From the NCBI GenBank assembly GCA_005765155.1, contig VCCP01000003.1, forward strand, positions 2,852,001 through 2,916,000: a stretch of 64,000 nucleotides of DNA, given 5' to 3'. Below the pieces are notes generated by a model, which worked only from the letters and a program-made list of their open reading frames with translations, was not told where the DNA came from and did not search any database. Both the position numbers and the translations under genes were made by a program. Shown piece by piece: positions 34,875 to 47,151 of the stretch. Position 1 is the first letter of the stretch. Every line of letters begins with the position of its first letter. This DNA comes from Zelopaecilomyces penicillatus (Eukaryota > Ascomycota > Sordariomycetes > Hypocreales > Pseudodiploosporaceae).

Positions 34875-36243
34875 TTAACCAGCAGTTGTCTCTGCAGGGG
34901 TTGAGCTATTGTTCATCACCTTGGTAATATTCCAATGCAAAACATCCCTCGTGGCAATGGCGTCTTCGAGACTATCATGCCCTTGACCTTTGAGTTGAAT
35001 ATTTCGGTTCAATCGTTGTAGGGCAAGAGCCTTTAATGACAGACCGCCACCCTCTTTCGATTTCTGACGATCATCCCCCGAGCCTTTATTGTGCGGGGGC
35101 ACATTTTCTGCCGGCGTACTAAGTCCTGTTTCTGCGTCTTTTTCTACACCTGCCTCTACTTCCGAGCACTTCTTCTCCGGGGGTGGTGGCCTGTTGTTTG
35201 TTTCGATAATGAGAGTGTCGATTACTGTTGGGTGAATCCAGCGCAAAGATGTCAGGTCTCCATGTCCGGCATGACCAACAACAATGGTGTCAGGACCAAC
35301 AAACTTCCATACGGCCTTTCTTGCGTTAGCACGACCAAATATGCAAGTACGCCTCCGACGAGCATTCTCCATGGCATATCTAGTGACCCCAGAGAATCTC
35401 GTATTGTAATGTGCCATTTTGGTATCGGGCCAGACGAGGCTATCCAGGAGAATGGCACGGGAGAAGTAGTCAATAACCGAAATGCGGATCAGCTCAGAGT
35501 CCCCAGCCTGATTCACGCCCATTTCACAATCGATCACAACAGCAGCAGCAGGCCGAGTATCAGGGCTGGGAGAAGGAGTGGCATAGAACCGCCATTCCTT
35601 GCCCAATTCACCAGTTTGGTATATCCTAGGCGTGTGATTGTCCTGGCCGGCGCAAGGGGGTGAGAATACGTTGCCGTTGCAGCAGGTCCATCTCTAGGCA
35701 GCAAAAAAGTATTAGTGTAACTTGCTCGCGTGTCACTCGTGATGGTACGGGTGCTTTAGAAAACCTTTTGAGCCACTTTTCCAGGATGGAATTTGCAATA
35801 CATCTTTGACGTTGGCCGAGGGTCTTTAGCGGTGGCTTTATTAATAGCCTCGGCGACACCAAGGGAGCTTAATGATGAACTGGCGGCAGACTTGGCTTCA
35901 GAGGTAACAGGGCGAGTGATGATTGGCGTCTTTGGTGGCCGTTTCTGAAAGCTAGCAGGCAGGACTGTGTACAAGATTGGTAAACAGGCTCTATTATAGC
36001 AGAAATCAAGGAGAGAAGAGAGGCCTTACTGCGCGAGCATTGTTGGCATCGCTTCTTCCTATCCAAGTCAGGCCCGGAAAACTGTCGCATAACATATCCC
36101 AACTTGCGTAACTCATCAACCGTGTGGATAAGTGCTTGCATGTGCTGCACATATTCATCAGTGGCTTCGATAGACCCGTACTTGTCGTCTATGTTGGGTA
36201 TCACAATCGGCGCGGCGGGCTGCCTCTTGAGCGACCTGGACAT
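34875..36243 (-). CDS. REX3: DEDDh RNA exonuclease, REX3-like
   Basis: Three exons on the minus strand: 36243-36030, 35964-35765 and 35693-34875, giving 410 aa, close to yeast Rex3. The N-terminal half has a putative zinc module split over the exons: CQQC (end of exon 1), YCKFHPG (exon 2), and RWTCC followed by PPC (exon 3). The nuclease domain shows the DEDDh residues: Asp/Glu in VVIDCEMG (about 193 and 195), Asp in VGHAGHGDL (about 284), and His/Asp in HDSLEDAIATRD (about 377 and 382). Family knowledge: Rex proteins trim 3' ends of RNase MRP RNA, snRNAs and rRNAs in the nucleus. Intron 35694-35764 has an atypical donor GTTTTC. Intron 35965-36029 uses acceptor ACACAG; the nearer TTTCAG breaks the frame. 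The exonuclease call is firm, the REX3 subtype likely. Confidence 0.85.
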
Positions 36244-37012
36244 CGTGGACGTGAGAGGGATATGGGCTTGATGCTACAGAGTAAGCCCTTTCTGAAGTGA
36301 GTATGTCCGATGAAGGACTGAACTTTATTTAGATGATGAGGGCAGGCAGAGATGTAGATAGTACGAAATGGCGATGGGCAGGAAGAAGAAATGACGTGTG
36401 ATTAGTGAAGTATTGCCGGCGAGTAAAGAATGCTTGGTCCAAGAGCATGAGCCCTTTGTGCGCAGCTGCGAGGTTGCGAGGCTGTGAGGCTCTAACAGTT
36501 GGGCTTCGTGCTTGGCAGCGGTGTGTTGGTGAGGCAGAAGCACGGTGCAAGGAGGGAAGTGAGAAACTGCAGCTGCCAGATACCAAAATGACTTTGATTG
36601 GCCGTCCCTGTTTTGTTATCTTCTTGCACGTTGAGAGGCCAACACAAGAAAAATGACAAGATTGGAGAAGATGCTAATTGCGGCTTTGCATGTTGAAATG
36701 TGACTCCAGTAGATGCTACATCTAAGGCTGACCTAGCCATGGCTGAGGTGGAGTAGTTCAGTTGGCCAAGTAAGCAATTCCCACCACATTATAAGTCTAC
36801 AAACAGCTATCAATCTCAATCCACTTCACTAATCGAAACTCGCCAACAACAGCTGATTTGCCACAAACCGGGCAGAGACTTATCTGGAATCATTGACCTA
36901 TTCCAGAGTAAGTAGATTTTTTTTGTGTAAGTTGCACTTGAGCTAATCTAGCAATGGCATTGACTCTAGCTGCCGAAAATTGCTAGGGCCAGCAGTTCCA
37001 ATAGCCAGTGTC
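36244..37012. other. Divergent promoter region, REX3-like / GNAT
   Basis: About 770 bp. A 10-codon open frame starts at ATG 36954 and stops at 36984-36986, just above the GNAT start. A possible 5' UTR intron (GTAAGT at 36908 to CTAG at 36951 or later) surrounds it. Confidence 0.5.
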
Positions 37013-37657
37013 ATGCCTGATTCAAGAGCCTCATGCCATGGGCTAGCTTCTGGCAAAATTTCTCGAGAGGGAATCACCATCGACTTTCCACCAGTTTCGG
37101 CGGCAGACGACGGCGCGCTTGTTTCAGCTGTCACAGAGCTCATCAACATCGTCTATGCCGAAGCAGAACTTGGCATTTGGCGCAGCGGTTTCCAACGAAC
37201 CAGCAAAGCTGAGATTGCGACCCTCATCCGCAACGGACAATTGGCGCTCGCGCTCTGTAATACATCTGAAACCTCATCGATCTCTACACTGAGCTTGCCA
37301 GTAGAAACCCAGCCCATCGGGTGCATCTTCATCAATTACCTCTCCACCAAACTGGGCACCTTCGGCATGCTAGCTCTGGACCCAGCATATCGCGGGAGTG
37401 GAGTGGGCCATGATCTGGTTGCGTTTGCAGAAGATGATTGCCGACAGAAAGGGTGCTCTGCCATGCAGCTGGAGCTACTTGTACCGCTGTCGTTTGAGCA
37501 TGCCTTTAAGACCAGGCTGCAGACGTGGTATACACGATTGGGATATCAACTTGTGAAACTGGGTAGCTTCGAAAAAGAGTATCCTGAGCTGGCGCCGCTT
37601 CTTGCGGGACCTGCTGAGTATAGGGTGTTTGAAAAGGAAATGAATGAGATGAGTTGA
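37013..37657 (+). CDS. GNAT-family N-acetyltransferase
   Basis: Single exon of 214 aa from the first in-frame ATG at 37013. The frame stays open above this to about 36980 but without an ATG. The fold is GNAT: an N-terminal helix pair around ELINIVYAEAELGIW, a strand pair IGCIFINYL and GTFGMLALDP, then motif A with the acetyl-CoA loop AYRGSGVG (the Q/R-x2-G-x-G/A pattern) and helix HDLVAFAEDDC. Strand MQLELLVP and TWYTRLGYQ complete the C-terminal half. The substrate cannot be told; proteins of this shape acetylate small amines or peptides. It is transcribed away from the REX3-like gene. Confidence 0.87.
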   Translation: MPDSRASCHGLASGKISREGITIDFPPVSAADDGALVSAVTELINIVYAEAELGIWRSGFQRTSKAEIATLIRNGQLALALCNTSETSSISTLSLPVETQPIGCIFINYLSTKLGTFGMLALDPAYRGSGVGHDLVAFAEDDCRQKGCSAMQLELLVPLSFEHAFKTRLQTWYTRLGYQLVKLGSFEKEYPELAPLLAGPAEYRVFEKEMNEMS

Positions 37658-40490
37658 AATTGGTTATGAGTATATTTACAATGGGCAGAGCTAGGTATTT
37701 CTCAAACCTGAAGGCTTGGCCGCAGGAGATGTAGCCATTCGACGGACATGAGCAAAAATCCCTGTACTCATGACTGAATACATACATGCCTGTTTTCTCA
37801 ATTTGCGAGAGAGAGAGAAATATAACATATATCCATTAAAATAATGCTGGACAAACAAATCTTCTTGCATCTCAATTCCATGCAAAGGGTCGACGTCAGC
37901 AGTGACCAATTCAAGCAAGATGTATTTACCTGCAAGACGCTGCTGAACTCACCCGCGCTTCAGCCTTCAAATGACCAGCAAGTGTGTCCAGTCGCGCCGT
38001 CAGTTTCCTCGGGATCGGCATCCCACCCATTCAATAGGCTCAATTAATATTATCTGAGAGCCACCCTATCATGCTCCATGATGCTCGATGTGTTTTTCTT
38101 TGTGGTGGGTGCACCATCGTGATTAGACGCTGGCCGGTATGGCCCAAGCTCCCTTGATGGGCGCCAATTGATTGGCTAGGAACCCATGGATGTCTTGGGC
38201 TCAGCTCTCTCGGGGTCTTTTTTTCTTTGCAAAGCGTCCCCCATGAACAGCTGGAACTTCTCAAGAGGGTCTTCGGATTTTCTCCCTCTGTCTCTCGTTC
38301 GGTCAAGCAGTGCATGCAGGGATGCAGCCATGGTGGGGATCGGGAATGCCAATACAGATGAGGAAACGGTTGGTTGGTGGCTGTGTCCGATCTGCGTCTA
38401 CATACAACCACAGCTGCCAATAGCTACTAGGTAATAAAGGCCGTGGCTTTAATCGGCTGTCGACGTTGCTGTGGAAAAACGGCGTTGCACCGCCATGGCC
38501 CCGCATCGGAGTCTCCGTTATCTGAGGTCATGGCAAAGTCTGGTTTTGCGCATTCTAACATCGCATCGGCGGCACATGGATGAGATGCATGGGCTAACGC
38601 CTGCTCAGCTCAGTGTGCGAGGCGCAACGGGAGGTTATTGGGCCCAGAGAGGTGGGTCAAGGGACGTGCGCCAGCCGAGAATTGGAAGACACGATTCGAG
38701 GGTATTCGAGTACCATCGCCTACCAGTTCCCGATCTTGTCGCGGATGGGACAAGCGGGTGAGTGGGAGAGGCGACAAGGGTTGGCACACAAACAGACAAG
38801 CTACCTGGTCCGTCCAAAGCCGTTCTGAGTTATGATGGTAATTAAGAAACTAACCATTCAGCTCTGTTGTGTCCGTTGCAAGCTCTGCTGCAATGCTGAC
38901 CCCTGCTGGTCTCTGTTGGCCCCCTTCCAGGCTCGGAAAATGGCGGTTACTCGTACGATGTGCTGCTTGTGAAGTTCTGGGCAACGACTAATGTGAGAGT
39001 TTTGACTTCGTAGGTACCAAGGTAGGTAGGTAGGTAGTGACGTTAGAGCGCTGGGCTTAGGTCATTCTGGTCTCGGCTTTACACCCGTGTATCAACGTGC
39101 GAGTTCGTGGGTATTCTTGCTTGGTGCTTTGTGATACGAGATACAAAGTATTGGATAATAGGTACATAGAGGTACTACTAGGTATAGGTAGTTAGAGGTG
39201 CCTTACCTACCTATTATGTTACTCCGTAGGTACCTTAAGTTCTAAAACCACCTAGGTAGGCATCTCTTCATACAATGGATCTTGGAAGGCAACAGACGTC
39301 ATAGCTCACATCCAGTAACTCATTCAAGATGGCTATATGATTAAGTGTCAAAGTCAATTGGTCTTTGAGGCTGAGTCCAATGATAATGGCTATCTAGGTA
39401 CTCGATATTACTACCTATCTGTATGAAGAGCCACCCATAGAGGGCCCCATCGGCCAAGACCTCACCAAAGCACGTCCCATTCTTACATACCTACTTACCT
39501 AGTAGGTAGGTACTGGTAGTAGGTACATACTGGGAGGCTTAGGTACATGTACATAGGGCATAGAAAGTACAGACAGCACTGTATCGCCATCATGGTACTG
39601 CCGCCAGCCTCCCCAGTATAGGCGGACGGGAGGTTTCCATGGTGCCCAGCCTTTATTACAGTGCTTTCATCGTCTGCTGTGCCTCTAAACGACACCACCA
39701 ATCGACCCCGCCACCAGCCTATTTGCCAAGTCGTCTCCCTCCACCACCTTCGGCGAGCACGAGCCAGACCTGTCTCTCCCTCCCCCCCTTCTATTCCATT
39801 CGACCACCAGACAACTACCATACAGCCACCACTAGTTGTGGTACGATTGCATACACCGGGGGGCACCGTAAGCTACAGCCATTACGATATTTGCATCTTC
39901 ACCACCTTCGCCAACCGAGTGTTTCCCTTCAGCATCATCTATGATCGCAGCTCTTAGGCCTCCCGCGACCTCTTCACCAACCCCGGCAGCATCTCCATCT
40001 TGCCTCTCACCGCTTGCCAGAGCCTTTTAGACCAAATCCCGGCACCCTTCACTGGCTTGCTTGCTGACTACACCAACGGTCGCGACTGTGGCCTGCTGAT
40101 ATATTTGAGAATCCAACTGACCGCCCACACGTGCCGACTCATCTCGACACCCGACAATTCTGCACATCCAGCAGCGCAGCAGGACTGACGCATCTCTCTT
40201 GTTGTCCACGACCACGCGGCTTCTGTTCTAACCTTCGCTCGCGACTATTCAAGCCCATCTCAACGAACGACTGCAGCTTCCCAAACGAATAAACATCATT
40301 TGTGTACCCATCTGCGTAGCCGACGATTTACCTTCAACCCTCCGCTCTCCGTGTACAAAAGACGCCAGAGTAGTCGTTTCCCTCAATCTGCATCCCAGAA
40401 TAATCCAGCTATTCACACGGTGCCACATCAATCACCATCAGCTCGACATTAAAACATTTTGTAACAGTTCAGAAGCCTCGTCATACTGAA
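37658..40490. other. 2.8-kb gene-poor interval and metacaspase leader
   Basis: No gene supported. The densest TAGGTA/GGTACC clusters in the window lie at 39011-39545. From about 39640 to 40490 the DNA is CA/CT-rich, poor in stops by composition only, and reads like a long metacaspase promoter and leader. Confidence 0.55.
39011..39545. repeat. TAGGTA/GGTACC motif clusters
   Basis: Three groups (39011-39038, 39160-39262 and 39390-39545) with tandem AGGTAGGTAGGTAGGTAG, repeated TAGGTAC and its complement, and TTACCTACCTA. Confidence 0.65.
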
Positions 40491-42244
40491 ATGTCGGGCT
40501 ACCAGGGTTATGGTAGTGGGGGAGGAAGTTACCACCCGCCACAGCAGCAGTACCAGCAAGGCAGCTATTACCCGTACGGCCCCTCGATTGTTGATTACTC
40601 TGAATACCTCTGTATTGTTGGTTTGAATCTAATCTTCGCTGTTTCCTGCATCTTCACAGTCCCCAACAACCGACATATTCTTCTGGAGGAAGTGGCAGTC
40701 ACCCACCTCAAGGACACCACCACTCGCCGCAACCGACTTATTCCTACCAACCACCCGCTCAACAACAACAATACAATTACCAGGTATGATGATCAGTATT
40801 CTGCGAGCATCAAGCCCTGGCTGTGAATGAACTGGCTGACCCAAACGTCATTATAGCAACATCATTCGCAGCAACAACCTCCTCAGGCTCAACACTCTTC
40901 CACACAATATGGGCAATACCCGCCGCCGCAACCTAATTACAACTCTCGGCCTGGTACGACAACTTATTCCTTCTCTTTTTGCTACATGCTAAGCTTCCAA
41001 TAGGTCCTGCGCCCGCGCCACCTGCACAGGGTTACCGGGCTGGTGGCCTTCAAGCCCCACCGGCCGGCCCGCAAAGCTTCGGCCAGGGAGCTCCACAAGG
41101 CTATGCATTCAGATACTCTAATTGTACAGGGCGACGAAAGGCTCTTCTCATCGGAATCAACTATTTCGGTCAACGGGGTCAACTGCGAGGGTGCATCAAT
41201 GATGTCAGGAATATGACGGCTTATCTTGTTGAACACTTTGGTTACAAGAGGGAGGATATGGTCATTTTGACCGATGATCAGCAGAACCCCATGAGCCAGC
41301 CTACCAAGCAGAACATTCTACGAGCCATGCATTGGCTAGTAAAGGATGCTCGTCCAAACGACTCTCTCTTCTTCCACTACTCCGGTATGAGCTGACTTAT
41401 CCTAGGACAATGTCCGTTTTAAATTATTGACAATATCCTATAGGTCACGGTGGGCAAACGAAAGACCTTGATGGCGACGAACCTGATGGCTATGATGAAG
41501 TCATATACCCGGTTGATTTCCGACAGCATGGTCATATTACTGATGATGAAATGCACCGGATTATGGTCAGACCATTGCAGGGAGGTGTGAGGTTGACTGC
41601 CATTTTTGACTCATGCCATTCTGGGACTGCCCTTGATCTTCCTTATATTTACTCCACTCAGGGCATCCTCAAAGAGCCCAATCTTGCCAAGGAAGCTGGT
41701 CAAGGTCTTCTCAGCGCTATATCATCTTACAGCCAAGGCGACTTGGGTGGTGTCGCTAGCAACATCATTGGTTTCTTCAAGAAGGCCACAACTGGCGAGG
41801 AGGCCCACAATAGAGCTCTTGCAACCAAAACATCATCTGCAGACGTTATCATGTGGTCAGGAAGCAAAGATGATCAAACATCGTTAGTGCCCCTATCCTT
41901 AACATTAATGTTGCTGCCATGAGATATAACTGCCCCGCATTGTCTGAACCCTTACTGACTTTTTATGATGTTTTATAGAGCTGATGCAACGATTGCTTCT
42001 CAAGCTACGGGTGCAATGTCATGGGCTTTTGTTACCGCTCTCAAGAAGAACCCTCAGCAGAGCTATGTACAGTTGCTTAACAGCATCCGAGACGAATTAG
42101 CCACGCGTTACACTCAAAAACCTCAGCTCTCTTGCAGCCACCCGTTGAGTATGGTTTCCCAAGCAACTTGTCGATGAATGGCCGTATCAAGTACCTTTTT
42201 GCTAATAATATCTGACAGACACAAATCTCCTCTTTGTCATGTAA
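40491..42244 (+). CDS. MCA1: Metacaspase (type I)
   Basis: Seven exons: 40491-40573, 40660-40783, 40857-40953, 41004-41384, 41444-41882, 41979-42148 and 42219-42244, giving 439 aa. Exons 1-3 encode a Gln/Pro/Tyr/Gly-rich prodomain of about 110 residues. The caspase-like p20 fold follows ([20 protein letters not shown]), with catalytic His in HYSGHGG (about residue 230, the first codon after intron 4) and Cys in DSCHSG (about 286). The p10-like part ends SCSHPLNTNLLFVM, completed only by the 26-nt last exon. Calcium-binding acidic residues ([12 protein letters not shown]) are present. Family knowledge: Ca2+-dependent, Arg/Lys-specific peptidases in ageing, protein-aggregate clearance and cell death. 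Exon 1 uses donor GTACGG; the alternative longer reading loses the Gln/Pro-rich frame. Confidence 0.95.
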
Positions 42245-42960
42245 TTTATGAATTTAGCTCAATCTGTACTTGAAGTTGCTAGCTGTTGCTAGTTTTTGTA
42301 GATCAATTGCATGGATATCTGATGTCAACATATACCGGCTTTCCTTGTAAATTTGAATGATGACAACCACTTGAACTTGAGAATTCGGTGGCGAGATGGT
42401 TTACATCGGAAGATGGGGTCACAGCTCTTTGGTCTATAGCTTTATGCGAAACCGGCTTTGGGGGTGGACAAATCGCATCTAAGGCTAGCAAAACTGATAT
42501 AATTTATCAAATGCAAGCGTTTGTTTCAACACTGAATTTTCCCAACACCGGAGACCAATCTACTGCCCCTCGTTCATCTGTTGTGGATTTGGGTGCTATA
42601 AATGCTGCACATCTTGTCAAAACCGCGATAGGATTGAAATGCGGATATAACGCCGGTATCCTTTTGCTCCCCTGACCCATCCAAATCGGTATCTATCCTG
42701 ACCCCACCCATGTGACAAAAAGAGGCAAAGAAGCATCAACAAAAGAAGACTGTCCAATCTACATAAAATATTCATGATCGAAATTCATGGCACGAGGGAA
42801 CTGCCCGTACAAGCTCGCAGAACCTCGTCCAGCACCACATAACCATACAAACCCATCCACCAAGAAAAAGCCTTCAACCAAGTTTAGTTTCATCTCCCGC
42901 GTGGTAGGGTATTTTCCAATAGGCGCCCTGCCATTGAAAACACAGAATTTTCACTTATTC
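42245..42960. other. Convergent 3' spacer, metacaspase / Cnn1N protein
   Basis: About 700 bp between two 3' ends. A 95-codon frame at 42388-42675 has no ATG start and no recognisable family. Confidence 0.6.
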
Positions 42961-45900
42961 CTAGCTCGCATCAACCCGCACGACCTTGAACTGCCTTGAG
43001 CGTTTTGAGCGTCGCTGTTCTTCGGCGGCACCGGCTAGTTTTCGCCGTATCGTCTCCTGGGCTGCCCAGGCACGCGAGGCGATGCGCATACGGGCGATGA
43101 AGCGAGCCATGACTAGGAAAGACTTGAGGGACGGGGATGAGGCCTTGCCCTTGCCGCCTTTGATGTGAGAGGAAGAAGTAGCAGAAGAAGAAGGCCCAGA
43201 GGCCGAGGGAAGCGCGAGAGGCTTGCGGCTGTGTAGAAGATTTGTGCGGATGTGCTCGAGTTCCCGAAGCTGGGCATTGTTGCTATTTAAAAAAGCATAT
43301 CGATTAGCTAACGACTTCTTCAAGCTTGACTCTACCAGGATGGGGGCAGATATGGCGGCGGGTCTTATAAGTTGCACTTACCAGGCATTTGCAATGTCAA
43401 GTTGCAACTGAAGAAACTTCTTTGCAAAAGCAGCGTCTGAGCGAAGCGACGCTTCACGTACCCAGCGAGCCTGCATCCACTCCATCTGCATTACCATGCC
43501 GCGGAGCTCCTTCTTGTGTCGATCTTCAGCGCCCTCAGCCGCACGAACCACGGTCTCAAGAGCCTCGTTGGCACCACTCTTTACGACATCTCGATCGCGC
43601 TGCTCTGCCTCAGTGGCCGCTCTGAGCTGTCGTATGTCCTTCTGCAGCTTCTCAGCGCTTAAACGGTAGGCCGCCCGCTCACTTCGGGCGCGCTCGAGCT
43701 TGCGCCGCAGAGCTGCCTCTGAGGCGACAAGACCATCGATAAGTTCCTGTTGCTGCTGGACATCATGCTCCAGGTTCTCAACCTCGGCTTGTGTCTTGCG
43801 CAAGTGGCGCTCCTGTTTGCCATTCTCCGTCTGAACAGATGCAGCTGTATTGCGCTCACGCTCTGCCTTTTCGAGCTTTTGCTTCAAGCGTCGCAATAAA
43901 CGTTCATGCTGGGCAGTTGTCTCCTCGGCCTGTTGCCTTGCCTCCTCGAGGACCTCTTCTAGAACAAGCTTCTGGTCCTCGATATCGTCGAGTTGAATCT
44001 GCAGATCCTGGCTTGCCTGCGATGCCTTGCGTTCAGCATCACGATTCTGAAGCTTGAGATCATGTATGGATTGCTGTGCATTGAACAGCTGTTGGCGTAG
44101 CTCGGCCGCTTCCTCCAAGTACCGACTAGCATCGCCTGATGAAGGCTTGGGTGAGGCAATGAGGCGAGATATTTCATTGTCATGAATCTGTCGTTCCAGT
44201 TCTGCGATTTGTCTCTTGAGACCTTTCACAACATCCCTGTGGGCAGACTCGCGCTGCAGGAAATCCAACTCTTTCTGGCGAGCAGCGGATAAATCTTTGC
44301 GAATTGCTGCTACCTCACTGTTTCCTTCTATGTTATCTGGTAGTTGCATATCAGCAAGCTGCACTTGATAGTCATCAATACGTCGTTCTAATTCTCTGAT
44401 TGTTCGACGTGCAGATGCTGAATCCAGAGTCTCAGATGAGGAAGCCTGACGCAACTTGGTTTGCAACTGAAGAATCTCCTGGCCAAGGCGCTCCTCTTCT
44501 TCTGCAGCCTTCTCAATCTCCTCCTCTAGAGTCCTCTCCACGACAGAACGCTGTTCAATTAGAGCTTTGTTTTCCTCCTTGAGCCGGCGAACCTCATTGT
44601 CTAGCTTCATCTTTGAGGTGCGCAGATCGAGGCGTTCTTGGTCAACGCGAGGAATATCGTTGTCTTGGAATTTGGCTCGGCGAAGTTCACCATCTAACTC
44701 GTCGCGCTCGGCTTTCGTCTCGGCTAATGACGACTGAACAGCGCGCAACTCGCCATTGATCAAGGTGAGTTGATCCTGAAGCGACCTCTTTTCTTCGGCT
44801 GTTTTGTCAAGTTGAGCCTTGGCATCTGAGAGCTCCCACTTCAATCTTACCCCTGACTCTGTAGATTGATGGGCACTCTGTTCCGAAGCAGCGTTGGCTG
44901 CTCTTGCTGAATCTGCACTCTGTCGCAAAATTCTGACCTGTTGCTTGAGCTCCTCGAATTCCCGTTTGACGACATCCGCTTCTTGGTTTCTCGCAATCCC
45001 AGCTCCTGCCATGTTGGCCTTGAGAACTTCAACCTCATCATCCAATGCCACGACCTTGTTGACCTGAGTCTGGTAGTCGATTTGGGTCTGCCGAAGCTCG
45101 TCACGGACAGTTGATAGCTCGTTACGTAGGTTAGTTAACAGTGTTTGGCGTGTTTCCAGAGCATCTTGCAGGTCATCAATTTGCCTGGTCATGACAGCCT
45201 CCTCGCTTCGGTGACGCTCGGCCTCGCTTTGCATAGCCCCTTGCAATTTGGACTCTTTGTCTGTGAGGTTTCCCTCAGTCTCACGAAGCCGATCAATCGT
45301 GCGCTGAAGGCCAGCAGCTTTTTCTTCAGCTCGATTGCGCTCTGATTCGAGGGTCTGCTTTCCTGTCTCCCATTTTTCGCTATCATTGTCGTAGAGGTTG
45401 TCTTTTTCCCGAATCTCTGCTTGCAAGTCCGACACTTCGTCATTCAATCGGTCCAATTCGTCTTGGTATTGAGCGCGAAGATCCTTCTCGAGTTCCACCG
45501 AATATTGTCTCTCTTCAGCCAATCTCTTCTCAAGGTCTTGCGCCTCTTTCTCCAACTTATGTGATTCTTCCCGTAGTGATGATGACTCGTTAGTCAATGA
45601 CTCGTGACGTGATTGTAACAAATCCTTCTCATCAGCCTGTGCCAGCAATTCCGACTCTAGTTCTTGGACTTTGGTTAATAGCGTCTCCCGATCTTGCTCG
45701 TAGGCTCCATGCTCATGGCGTAGATTCTGGAGGGTAGATTCAAGGTCTTGATTCTCTTGGTTGACTTCTGCAAGCTCTTTTTCTAATGCGGCGTAGTCTT
45801 TGCTTGATTGGTCCAATTCGTCCTGTAGTCGCGCAAGTTTCTCTTCTATCTGTCGAGATAACCCCTTGGTAACCACTGATTTGTTAGACATCTCCTCTTG

Positions 45901-47151
45901 AAGTTCTTCCAAATCCTGTTCGGCCCGGTCTTTCTGAGTTGTGGCATCTTCCAGCTTATCCTTCATGTCCTCAACTTGTTCTTCAAGACGACGAATGTTG
46001 TGTTCCAGTTCCTGGACTGTGTCCCGGGACTCTTCCAAATCTTCTTTCAGTTGAGCCACCTCTCCGCTCTCGATAGCCTTGAGTTCTGAATCTTTCGCCT
46101 GGTCCTTTGCGTCCTCCAGTTTGTCTTTGAGATCCTCTAATTCATCTTCCCACTCGTTGATTACACGGTCTTTCTCACGAAGTTCGGCCTCCAAATCATC
46201 AACATTGTCTCGCAGTTTGTCTATCTGGTCATGGTCTTGCTTATTCTGGTTGAGTTGGCGATGGAGCTCATCGATGTCAGCTTCACGGTCTTGGAGCGTT
46301 TGTCGTAGCCCATCCATGTCAGCGCGTTGGCTTTCGTCGACATATTTCCGCTTTGCCTTTTCTTGCAGATCTTGCATTTGCTGACGGTAGCTCTCAAGAT
46401 CACGCTCAGCCATTGTTAGATGTTTCTTGTAGCGGTGGAGCTCCCTTTGCATTGTAACCTTGTCCACCTTGAGCTCTGTGTTTTCTTTCAGAGCTGCCTC
46501 GCTAAAGCCAGGCCCAGTCTTACGAAGTGCTTCTTCAAGAAAGTGAATTTTTAACTTTAGGCCGAAGTTTTCCTTCTCAATCTTATCAATAACATTTTCT
46601 TGCTCTCGCAGAGAAAGCTGGTTTCCGTCATTGAGAGGCCCCTTGTCTCCTCCTCTGCGAGGCGGCAGCGCCATTGGGGTCGAAGCAGTACTACTAGTGT
46701 CGACCTGGGGAAGCGTATTGTCCATGTATGATTGGTTACGCGAGGTTGAGTACATTGATGCATCCATTCGTGGGACAGGTGTCATGTCGTCTTCTTCAGT
46801 TCTGCTTAAGGCGGCAGGTGTATTTGACACAAGGCCGGTGTTCTCTTTGCCAGATCTTCGCGAACTATTTCTTGTGGCTGACTTGAGCAATGGCGTGAAC
46901 TCGGCGCCTCCGACGCTGGGTGGTAGGTTTCGTCGATCGGCGAGTGGCCCTCTCTGTCGTGGGGTTCTAAGGCTCACACCATTGGAGCGACCGTTCCTTA
47001 ACTGCTGGAGGAGGTTGCCGTCTTTTCCAGGAGAGAGAAATGAAGCCTCCTGAGATATGTCTGCGAAGTCGGGCTGTCGGCTGAGATAAGTCGCGTCGCC
47101 AATGTTGGTGCGCGGGGTGTCAAGCGCGCTGCCGAAGCCTGGCTGAGCCAT
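42961..47151 (-). CDS. Centrosomin-N-motif coiled-coil protein (ApsB/Mto1 or Pcp1/Spc110 type MTOC component)
   Basis: Two exons on the minus strand: 47151-43382 and 43282-42961, giving 1363 aa. The ATG at 47151 (MAQPGFGSALDTP) was chosen over an upstream GTG. The N-terminus is disordered with PRTNIGDATYLS and TPRQRGPLADRRN. Residues about 180-250 (ENVIDKIEKENFGLKLKIHFLEEAL) match the Cnn1N motif that binds gamma-tubulin complexes. About 900 residues of continuous coiled coil follow, almost entirely E/Q/K/R/L heptads. The C-terminus after the 99-bp intron is basic and helical (FIARMRIASRAWAAQETIRRKL), likely a spindle-pole or MTOC targeting domain. Family knowledge: such proteins recruit gamma-tubulin to spindle poles or septal MTOCs. 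Choosing between the two families needs an alignment. Confidence 0.82.

Noticed and set aside
35949..35953. TTTCAG as acceptor of intron 1 in the REX3-like gene
   Set aside because: With the only good donor it gives a frame that stops after 15 codons; the upstream ACACAG keeps the frame.
42388..42675. 95-codon frame between metacaspase and MTOC gene
   Set aside because: No ATG start and lies in a 3' spacer of convergent genes.
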